A stretch of 9,845 nt of DNA from Bacillota bacterium (GTDB taxonomy: Bacteria; Bacillota_I; Bacilli_A; MOL361; Turicibacteraceae). Under the pieces are notes generated by a model. That model was not told the origin of the DNA. It was given only the letters and a program-made list of their open reading frames with translations, and made no database searches. Below, one piece after another: positions 1-6,400 of this stretch. The DNA lies in assembly GCA_003486705.1 (NCBI GenBank), contig DNGE01000160.1, positions 31,521 to 41,365 on the forward strand, in the 5' to 3' direction. The translations under genes were made by a program, and so were the position numbers. How positions within the stretch are numbered: position 1 is the stretch's first letter; each line of letters opens with the position of its first letter.

Positions 1-599
1 CCTGCTACAACTTCAGCACGACCGTTTGTCATATCCACAACCCAGTCTTTGAAGTTTTCTTCTTCTGAAACGTCAATGAGGACTTCCACTGAGACAACGT
101 CTGTGTAGTGAACTTGACTTAAAATATAATCTGAATTTTCTAAACGGTTTTGAATCGTTCCAAGTAAATTATAGTCTGCATTGATAAACATCGTTTTCAT
201 GGTTTTACGTTCAATAACGCCAAGCTCTTTTATGGCTTCAGAAACTGATTTACCATAAGCACGAATTAAACCACCTGCTCCAAGTTTAATACCACCAAAG
301 TATCTTGTAACAACGACCACACAGTTTTTTAAATCTTGTTTGCGTAATACTTCAAGCATCGGAACACCAGCTGTTCCACTCGGTTCACCATCATCATTTG
401 CTTTTTGAGCTTCTGAAAAATCACCCACAACGTATGCCGAGCAATTATGTGTGGCATTCCAATGAAGTTTTTTTATGTCTTTAATAAACTGATTCGCTTC
501 TACATCATTATAAACTCGTTTAACGTGACAAATGAAACGAGATTTTTCAATGACGATCTCATGTTCTCCATCAGCAGCAACCATTAAGTAACGTTCCAA
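1..599 (-). CDS. yigZ: YigZ/YvyE (IMPACT, UPF0029) family protein, 3' end missing
   Basis: Reading the minus strand from 599 gives an open frame of 199 codons that runs off the left edge. The N-terminal half carries the family hallmarks: a DDGEPSGTAG motif near residues 69-78 and VVTRYFGGIKLGAGGLIRAYG-like sequence near 96-116. Residues from about 140 form the smaller C-terminal ferredoxin-like (DUF1949) domain. Family members are usually a little over 200 residues, so only about ten residues should be missing. I chose the TTG at 599-597 because an AGAGGTGA ribosome site sits six bases upstream; the internal ATG at codon 6 has no such site. The family is related to eukaryotic IMPACT, a translation-stress regulator, but its bacterial role is poorly defined and it is probably cytosolic. 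In B. subtilis the homologue yvyE lies in the degS-degU-degV neighbourhood, which fits the nearby degV here. The family call is firm; the function is not. Confidence 0.93.
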   Translation of the reverse strand, partial: MERYLMVAADGEHEIVIEKSRFICHVKRVYNDVEANQFIKDIKKLHWNATHNCSAYVVGDFSEAQKANDDGEPSGTAGVPMLEVLRKQDLKNCVVVVTRYFGGIKLGAGGLIRAYGKSVSEAIKELGVIERKTMKTMFINADYNLLGTIQNRLENSDYILSQVHYTDVVSVEVLIDVSEEENFKDWVVDMTNGRAEVVA

Positions 600-604
600 T
601 TGTA

Positions 605-612
605 TCACCTCT
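605..612 (-). promoter_or_regulatory. Ribosome binding site deciding the TTG start of yigZ
   Basis: On the minus strand this reads AGAGGTGA, a good match to the anti-Shine-Dalgarno complement. It lies six bases before the TTG codon at 599-597. It supports TTG over the in-frame ATG fifteen bases further in. Confidence 0.75.
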
Positions 613-626
613 CATTATTTTCTTTC

Positions 627-655
627 ATTATAACGAAATAAGATACAAAAACCAA
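627..655 (-). promoter_or_regulatory. Candidate sigma-A promoter of yigZ
   Basis: On the minus strand a perfect TATAAT (627-632) follows TTGGTT (650-655) with a 17-base spacer. The -10 is consensus and the -35 matches only in its first three bases. Transcription would start near 620, giving a leader of about 20 bases. This is motif reading only. Confidence 0.55.
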
Positions 656-824
656 CTAATATTGAGTAATAAGTTAGAAAACTGGAGAAAATAATAATAT
701 GTTGTAGACTAATTATCTAGGCTTTACAAGGATTATTTAAGGTTAATAGTTTAATTTTGGTTTAAAATAAGATATAATAGACTAATGGTTTGAAACTGAA
801 ACTATCTGTTTATAATAGGATATC

Positions 825-877
825 TGTTGAAACATCCATTCAACAAAGATGGTTATAATAAGGGTGTCATGTTTCAA
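825..877 (+). repeat. Overlapping inverted repeats in the degV upstream region
   Basis: TGTTGAA (825-831) and TTCAACA (839-845) are perfect reverse complements around a 7-base loop. The overlapping TTGAAACAT (827-835) is also a perfect 9-base reverse complement of ATGTTTCAA (869-877). The shared left arm means the two pairings exclude each other, as in an RNA switch or two alternative operator half-sites. TTTGAAAC at 789-796 is a third possible partner for 871-878. A TATAAT (854-859) lies inside the larger loop. Function is unknown. Confidence 0.5.
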
Positions 878-883
878 ATATAA

Positions 884-900
884 GATAACGGCTTGTTATC
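884..900 (+). repeat. Small perfect hairpin in the degV upstream region
   Basis: GATAAC (884-889) and GTTATC (895-900) pair perfectly around the 5-base loop GGCTT. No U-run follows, so it is not an intrinsic terminator. It may be an operator palindrome or part of a leader structure with the upstream inverted repeats. Confidence 0.4.
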
Positions 901-1066
901 AAATAAATTTAAAGCTTGTTTATAAAAATATAAGGTAGAATATATGGGGCATTGAATTAGAAATGGTTAAGCGGTTAAAGATATAAAAATCGATTTAATC
1001 TTGTTTATCGTGCATCCAATATGAATTATAAATTAAACAATTTACTATCTTTGGGAGGTTTAAAAG

Positions 1067-1918
1067 ATGTCAAAAGTAGCGATTATATGTGATAGTACAG
1101 GTTGTATTCCAGCAGAAGAAATTGAAAAGTATGGTTTGAATATTAGTTATATTTCACTTGTATTTGGGCAAGATGTTTACCGTGAATTTATTGATATGAC
1201 ACCAGAACAATTTATTGAAAAATGTGCATCATATCCTGGATTACCAACGACAACACAACCAACACCAGGGGCAACAATGGAGTTATATGAATCATTATTA
1301 GAACAAGGATATGATGATGTTATTCATATCACAATCTCAAGTCATTTAAGCGGAAGTTATCAAACGTCTGTAAGTTGTGCTGAAATGGTTAACCCAGAAA
1401 AAATTCATATATTTGACTCTCGTACGGTAACTTATACACAAGGTATGTTTGGTGTTTACGCAGCTAAAATGGCGCAAGACGGAGCAAACGTACAAGAGAT
1501 TTTAACTTACTTAGAAATGATTCGTGAAAATAACCAATTCTATGCGGCTATTTATGATTTAACAAATTTACGTAAGGGTGGTCGTCTTTCAAACGTTGAA
1601 GCAGCATTAGGAAATTTACTACAAATTAAACCTATTTGCCAAATCCAACCTGATGGATCATTCCAAGCGATTGAAAAAATCCGCACGTTCAAAAAATCAT
1701 TAAAACGTTTAGTGGAAATTGGAGCAGAAGCGAACTTAACTGAAGATTATCAATTAGTCGTGATGCATATTGCAAATGAGGAATCAGCGAAATTAGTTCA
1801 AGCAGAATTAAGAGAAGTATATCCTAATCACGAAATTAATATTTACAATATCTCATTAGTTGTTGCTGCACATGGTGGACCAGGTGCTGTTGCGATTGGA
1901 TGGGTAAAGCATAAATAA
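1067..1918 (+). CDS. degV: DegV family protein (fatty-acid-binding)
   Basis: The 283-residue product has the normal length of DegV proteins, cytosolic two-domain proteins that bind a fatty acid. In several Gram-positive bacteria such proteins (FakB) present fatty acid to the kinase FakA. Visible hallmarks are CDSTGCIP (8-15), PTTTQPTPG (60-68), ITISSHLSGSYQ (88-99, the acyl-carboxylate binding loop), FDSRTVT (116-122), LRKGGRLS (168-175) and the C-terminal AAHGGPGAVAIGW (267-279). The ATG is preceded at seven bases by a strong GGGAGGT (1053-1059). The gene looks monocistronic: a divergent yigZ upstream and a strong terminator just after the stop. No fatty acid kinase gene is in the window, so whether it is a true FakB or a DegV of other ligand preference cannot be decided. 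The symbol is given at family level. Confidence 0.95.
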   Translation: MSKVAIICDSTGCIPAEEIEKYGLNISYISLVFGQDVYREFIDMTPEQFIEKCASYPGLPTTTQPTPGATMELYESLLEQGYDDVIHITISSHLSGSYQTSVSCAEMVNPEKIHIFDSRTVTYTQGMFGVYAAKMAQDGANVQEILTYLEMIRENNQFYAAIYDLTNLRKGGRLSNVEAALGNLLQIKPICQIQPDGSFQAIEKIRTFKKSLKRLVEIGAEANLTEDYQLVVMHIANEESAKLVQAELREVYPNHEINIYNISLVVAAHGGPGAVAIGWVKHK

Positions 1919-1930
1919 AAATTTAATTTG

Positions 1931-1989
1931 AAAAGTGGTCGTTCATTTTTAACCTATGTTAAAAATGAACGACCACTTTTTTGTTGTTT
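1931..1989 (+). terminator. Strong intrinsic terminator after degV
   Basis: Positions 1931-1953 and 1958-1980 form a perfect 23-bp stem closed by a CTAT loop. The 3' arm ends in TTTT and continues into TTGTTGTTT. The stem begins 12 bases after the degV stop. It should isolate degV from the YibE/F gene. The A-rich left flank is a poor U-tract for the other strand, so plus-strand termination is the main call. Confidence 0.93.
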
Positions 1990-2011
1990 AATTGAATACC
2001 TCATTATAAGG

Positions 2012-2064
2012 TTTGTAAAACTTTACATAAAATTAACAAAATAAGTAAAAAACTACGATATAAT
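2012..2064 (+). promoter_or_regulatory. PhoP-box-like direct repeats and -10 box upstream of the YibE/F gene
   Basis: TTTGTA (2012-2017), TTTACA (2022-2027) and TTAACA (2033-2038) start 10 and 11 bp apart, so all face the same side of the helix. The last two match the B. subtilis PhoP consensus TT(A/C/T)A(C/T)A fully and the first in five of six positions. A perfect TATAAT lies at 2059-2064, 26 bp from the start of the last repeat, with no good -35 at 17 bp. Such a promoter would be expected to need an activator. Transcription would start near 2070. The binding protein is inferred, not shown. Confidence 0.6.
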
Positions 2065-2099
2065 GGGGGATATGTAGGTTGTAAATAGGAGGAGATAGT

Positions 2100-3233
2100 T
2101 TGAAAACAGTAATAAAGAAATGGTCACCCATTGTATTCGTATTACTAGCGTGTGGGATCATGATTTTTTGTTCAACTATGATTTATGAAAATAACTATTT
2201 GCCAGATCGACTCAATCGTAATGTGCAGTATTATAAAGCAGAAGTCATAGAAATAGTAGAAGACTTAATTGAACCAGATTCTTATACAGGTGAATTTGAA
2301 GTTGGGGTCCAAAACATTAAAGTTGAAATTAAAGGAGGGCCTTATAAAGGAGAACAGTACGAGTTTAAAAATTATGTGAGTCGTTTGTATAACATCGTGC
2401 TTCAAGAAAAAAACAACATCGTTGTGGCAGCCTTTATTGAGGATGGTCAAATTTCAGAATTAAATGTAAACTCATATTATCGAAGTGATGTTTTATTAGT
2501 ATTAGCATTAATCTTTTTTGCACTTGTAGCTTGGGTTGGAAAATTTAAAGGTGTAAAATCAGTTGTTTCGTTATTATTTACCGGAACGTGCATTGTGTGT
2601 TTAATGATTCCGATGATGTTAAGAGGGGCAGAACCGATTGCGGCAGCTTTATTAGTTGTGGTTTTAAGTACAACGGTAACCTTAGGATTAGTATCAGGGC
2701 GCTCTAAAAAGACAGTAAATGCAATCATTGGGACATTAGCCGGTGTCATAATCGCAACGGTTGTAGCTTATTTATTTGGTCACTTAGCTAATTTATCAGG
2801 GGGTACGATGCAAGATACAGAATCTTTATTATATGTGTCTGAGACGAGTGGGTTAAAAGTAAAGGGATTATTATTTGCCAGCATTTTAATTGCATCACTA
2901 GGAGCTGTTATGGACGTTGCAATGTCAATTGCATCAGCGATGTATGAGTTTATTACGGTTAATCCTAACTTATCGAAAAAAGAACTCATTAGAAGTGGAA
3001 TGAATGTCGGAACCGATATGATAGGTACGATGACAAATACATTAGTGTTAGCATTAGCGGGTGGATCACTAAATGGTTTTATCTTAATCTTTGTAGCGAG
3101 TATGGACACAACGCACATGCTGAACTTAGATGTATTAGGTGTTGAAATTATTCAAGGACTCGCAGGAAGTATAGGAATTGTAATGACCGTTCCAGTATCA
3201 GTACTTGTTGGATGCATGTTATATAAAAAATAG
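2100..3233 (+). CDS. YibE/F-like multi-pass membrane protein
   Basis: This 377-residue protein fits the YibE/F family (PF07907), polytopic inner-membrane proteins of unknown transport or signalling function. A first membrane segment (about 8-29) is followed by an extracytoplasmic domain (about 30-128) rich in beta-strand-like sequence. About six to seven hydrophobic segments follow between 130 and 375. The family signatures are GAVMDVAMSIASAMYE (268-283) and GMNVGTDMIGTMTNTLVLALAGG (300-322). The start is TTG at 2100, seven bases after a strong AGGAGG (2087-2092); no ATG lies nearby. In many Firmicutes a second YibE/F paralogue follows, but here the next gene is the giant secreted protein 244 bp away. 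PhoP-box-like repeats upstream suggest shared control with that gene. The family call is firm, the substrate unknown. Confidence 0.92.
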   Translation: MKTVIKKWSPIVFVLLACGIMIFCSTMIYENNYLPDRLNRNVQYYKAEVIEIVEDLIEPDSYTGEFEVGVQNIKVEIKGGPYKGEQYEFKNYVSRLYNIVLQEKNNIVVAAFIEDGQISELNVNSYYRSDVLLVLALIFFALVAWVGKFKGVKSVVSLLFTGTCIVCLMIPMMLRGAEPIAAALLVVVLSTTVTLGLVSGRSKKTVNAIIGTLAGVIIATVVAYLFGHLANLSGGTMQDTESLLYVSETSGLKVKGLLFASILIASLGAVMDVAMSIASAMYEFITVNPNLSKKELIRSGMNVGTDMIGTMTNTLVLALAGGSLNGFILIFVASMDTTHMLNLDVLGVEIIQGLAGSIGIVMTVPVSVLVGCMLYKK

Positions 3234-3242
3234 AGATAGATA

Positions 3243-3291
3243 AAGTTTACAAGTGTCAATTTAATGTTTAGAGATAAGGATTTGTAAACTT
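3243..3291 (+). repeat. Inverted repeat just after the YibE/F gene
   Basis: AAGTTTACAA (3243-3252) is a perfect reverse complement of TTGTAAACTT (3282-3291), extendable by about two pairs inward, with a loop of about 26 bases. The arms contain TTTACA on either strand, the same hexamer as in the nearby direct repeats. There is no U-run after it, so it is a poor terminator. It could be an operator or an mRNA 3'-end structure. Confidence 0.45.
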
Positions 3292-3346
3292 AAAACTCAA
3301 CTATTATCGGTAATAAAAATGTTAATATTAATTAAATAAGGAAAAA

Positions 3347-3410
3347 TTAACAAAACTTTACAAAACTTAACATTAACTTAACATAAATTGTTGATGAATT
3401 GTATTAAAAT
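3347..3410 (+). promoter_or_regulatory. Four-unit PhoP-box-like repeat array and -10 box of the giant secreted protein gene
   Basis: TTAACA (3347-3352), TTTACA (3357-3362), TTAACA (3367-3372) and TTAACA (3378-3383) start 10, 10 and 11 bp apart, and all four match the B. subtilis PhoP consensus TT(A/C/T)A(C/T)A. A -10-like TAAAAT lies at 3405-3410, 27 bp from the start of the last unit, and no sigma-A -35 at normal spacing is present. Four such units upstream of the -10 are the classic core of a PhoP-activated promoter. Transcription would begin near 3417. The regulator itself is not in the window, so another OmpR-type regulator with a similar site remains possible. Confidence 0.68.
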
Positions 3411-3412
3411 GG

Positions 3413-3440
3413 AAAGCGGGTGAACTCATCCGCTTTTTTA
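3413..3440 (+). terminator. Terminator-like hairpin overlapping the predicted transcription start
   Basis: Bases 3413-3422 can pair with 3427-3436 (AAAGCGG with CCGCTTT plus three inner pairs including one G-T), followed by TTTTA. Its form is that of an intrinsic terminator, and it could stop read-through from the YibE/F gene 180 bp upstream. It also spans the start point predicted from the TAAAAT at 3405-3410. A transcript starting there would carry at most a shortened hairpin at its very 5' end. Which role applies is not decided by sequence. Confidence 0.6.
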
Positions 3441-3477
3441 ATGTTAAAAAATATTAATTTTAGGGGGCTTAATTAGC

Positions 3478-6400
3478 ATGAATAAACAAGTACTAGTAAA
3501 AGTACTAAATAGTGTCTTAGCAACAAGTTTGGTGTTTTCAAACTTAGCATTACCAACACAGAGGATTAACGCTCAAACAGAAGATGTAACAATTTTTGAG
3601 GAGGATTTTAATGGTTTTCCTACAGAAAAACCAGAGGGTTGGAGTTTTGAAAATAATAATTCCAACTACACATCAAATGCTAGTTGCGGTGTATCACCAA
3701 ACTGTTTAGGATTAAAAAAGGATAAAGAGTTTTTTGAAACAGTCTCATTTACTTTAGAATCAGAAGGAAGATTAACATTTACTGCTAAAGGGAATGGTAG
3801 CAATAATGTTATGAATTCTATTTTAACGATTTATGGAATGATTGGAGACTCTTATGAAGAGTTAGAAGTCATTTTATTTGATACACAAGATAAGGGATCA
3901 ATTGAAGTAATTGTTCCTCAGTCAGTAAGTAAATTAAAATTTGAAATGTCAAAAACAACAGGAAATATTTCACTTGATGACATAAAGTTAGTCGCAAATG
4001 GTGAAGTCATTACACCTGAAGAAGTAGAACTTGAAGGTCTAGTTTTATCAGGGGCTTCAAAGTTATTAACAGATGAAGAAAAACAATTGAGTGTTGAATA
4101 TTTACCTGAGAATACAACACAAAAAGATGTTGAGTTTTCAAGTAGTGATGAGTCAGTCTTTACGATTAACGATAAAGGTGTATTAACCGGTGTTGGAGCG
4201 GGGACTGCTAATGCTTTGGTGTCATCAAAAGTAGATCCTAATATTAAACATAGTTTAGAGGTATCAGTATTTCACTCGTTAGCTTCGGCTCGTCAATTAG
4301 AAGTTGGAACTGAAGTTACAGTATCGGGAATTGTATCTTACAATGATCGTAATCAAACGTTACATATTCAAGATGAAACTGCTGGAATTGCTGTGTATAA
4401 AAACAGTTTATCAACATCAGTTTTTGAGTCAATCAAACCAGGTGACCGTGTCAAAGTAACGGGTAAGATTAATCAATTTAATGGATTAGTTCAAGTTGTC
4501 CTTGATTCAGCAGATGATATTAATGTTGTTGAAGTACAAGTTGGATTACCTGAAGTAAAAGAAGTTTCAATTCAAGAGTTAAAAGAAAATAATTATGATT
4601 CACAATATGTATCAATTAAAGAGGCGATCTTTAATAAAGAAGCCAAAACATTAACACAAGGTGATGATGTGTTAGATATTTATTATCTTCCATCAGATCT
4701 TACAGTCCAAACAAATGACATTGTAAATGTTGTCGGAACAATGGGACAGTATAATGGAAATGTTCAATTATACGGATCATCTGCGACGTTTACAAAAGTA
4801 AATGAAGAGACACCGGAAGTGCCTGAAGTTGAAGGTCAAATTACGGTTCTTTCTGAATCATTTAATTCATACGCTTCATCAATGCCAAGCGGGTGGACAG
4901 AAAGTGGAACATCAGCAACGCGTCCATCGTACACAGGAGCTAGTAGCTGTGGTGAAAGTACACCATGTGTTAAATTAGACACAAGAGGACAAATGTTAGT
5001 AACACCAACATTTGAGTTAATTTCGGAAGGAACATTATCTTTCCATGTAAAAGGTAATGGTTCAAATAGCGTTATGACATCTGTCTTAACAGTGGAGATG
5101 TTAATTAATGATGAATGGATTTCAATTTATTCAGATGCTCCGAATACGACAGCAACAACGTTACACTTTACAATTCCAAAGTCGGCTACACAAATTCGTT
5201 TTGTTATGGATAAAAAGACTGGAAATGTAGCGATTGATGATGTGATGTTAGTGACTAGCGATGAAAAACAAGATTATTTAGACATCATTGAAGCACGTGA
5301 AGTTTCAAAAGGTGAAGCTGTGACTGTTAAAGGAATTGTTTCATACCATGATGGAAATAAAACAGTTCATATTCAAGATTTAACAGGTGGTATTGCTATT
5401 TATAATACTAAAGGTGTTGATATTAGTCAGTTAAAGCCAGGAACAGAAGTATTAGTGAGTGGTGTTATTGATATCTATAAAGATTTAGTGGAAGTTATAC
5501 CGTCAACAAATGATGATATTGAAATCATTAGTGAAGGTAATGAATTAGTAGCGAAAGAAGTTACGATTGAAGACTTGTTAACTAAAAATTATGATTCACA
5601 GTTTATTTCAATCGCAGAAGCTATGTATGATAAAAGTACAAATAAACTAGTTCAAGATGAAGTGAGTTTAGCTATTTATCCTACAACAGTAACAGGTGAT
5701 TTTAAAACAGGTGATATTGTAAATGTGACAGGAACAATGTCACGCTATACAAATGCACAATTAATCGGGCCTTCAGCAACATTTACAAAAGTTGAGTCTG
5801 CTGATGAAGAAGCGCCAGTCATTGACCATGAAGCTGTATTAACAGGTGATGTTGACAATGATTTAGTCATTAAAGCTAATGTAACAGATAATAAACAAAT
5901 TAAATCAGTTACATTAAACTATCGTGTCGTTGGGGCAACTGATTTTGTACAAGTAGAGATGAAAGAAGATAACGCTGTTTATGGAGGGACTATTTCAAAA
6001 TCTAAATTAGATGAAGCGGGAATTGAATATTATATTGAAGCGACTGATGGATTAAATGTTACTAAAACAGATGTCTATACAGTTTCGATTTCAACGGATG
6101 ATACAACAGGTCCAGAAATTTTCGCCTTAATGCCAACAGATGGGTCATCTATTAAAGAAGATGTCTTACCGACAATTGGTGCCGCTTATACCGATCGTAC
6201 AGCAATAGACATTAACTCAGTTAAGTTATTCTTAGATGAGGAAGATGTAACAGAAACTGCTAAAATCTCAGAGACAGAAGTTCGTTTTGATGTATTAGAA
6301 GCATTAGAAGTTGGAACTCATACAGTGAAATTAGAAGTTTCGGATACATTAGGGAATGTTTCAACAAAAGAGTGGACATTTAAAGTCGTATCAAATAATA

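Larger units (their letters stand above)
600..1066. other. Divergent intergenic region between yigZ and degV, no gene seen
   Basis: No coding frame longer than about 25 codons with a plausible ribosome site is visible here. The region is very AT-rich. On the plus strand it contains three TATAAT hexamers (773-778, 811-816, 854-859), none with a convincing -35 at 17 bp; the best is TTGAAA at 790-795 with a short 15-base spacer to 811. A weaker TATAAA (1027-1032) lies close to degV. Between 789 and 900 there are several inverted repeats, listed separately, which could be operators or fold in a degV leader RNA. No T-box, SAM or other riboswitch consensus that I know is recognisable. The degV transcription start cannot be fixed from sequence alone. 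Confidence 0.6.

Noticed and set aside
780..1066. T-box or known riboswitch leader before degV
   Set aside because: I see no T-box core (AGGGTGGNACCGCG) and no terminator stem directly before the gene; the inverted repeats fit no class I recognise.
1021..1092. Short upstream frame from ATG 1021 overlapping degV
   Set aside because: It is only about 23 codons, has no ribosome site, and overlaps the degV Shine-Dalgarno and start in another frame.
2265..3118. Minus-strand open frames at 2265-2450, 2477-2749 and 2780-3118
   Set aside because: They mirror the YibE/F coding sequence on the other strand, have no family resemblance, and the plus-strand frame has clear family motifs and a ribosome site.
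3347..3383. Possible CRISPR-like or simple-sequence repeat
   Set aside because: Units are only six bases at helical-turn pitch with no spacers of CRISPR length; a regulator site explains them better.
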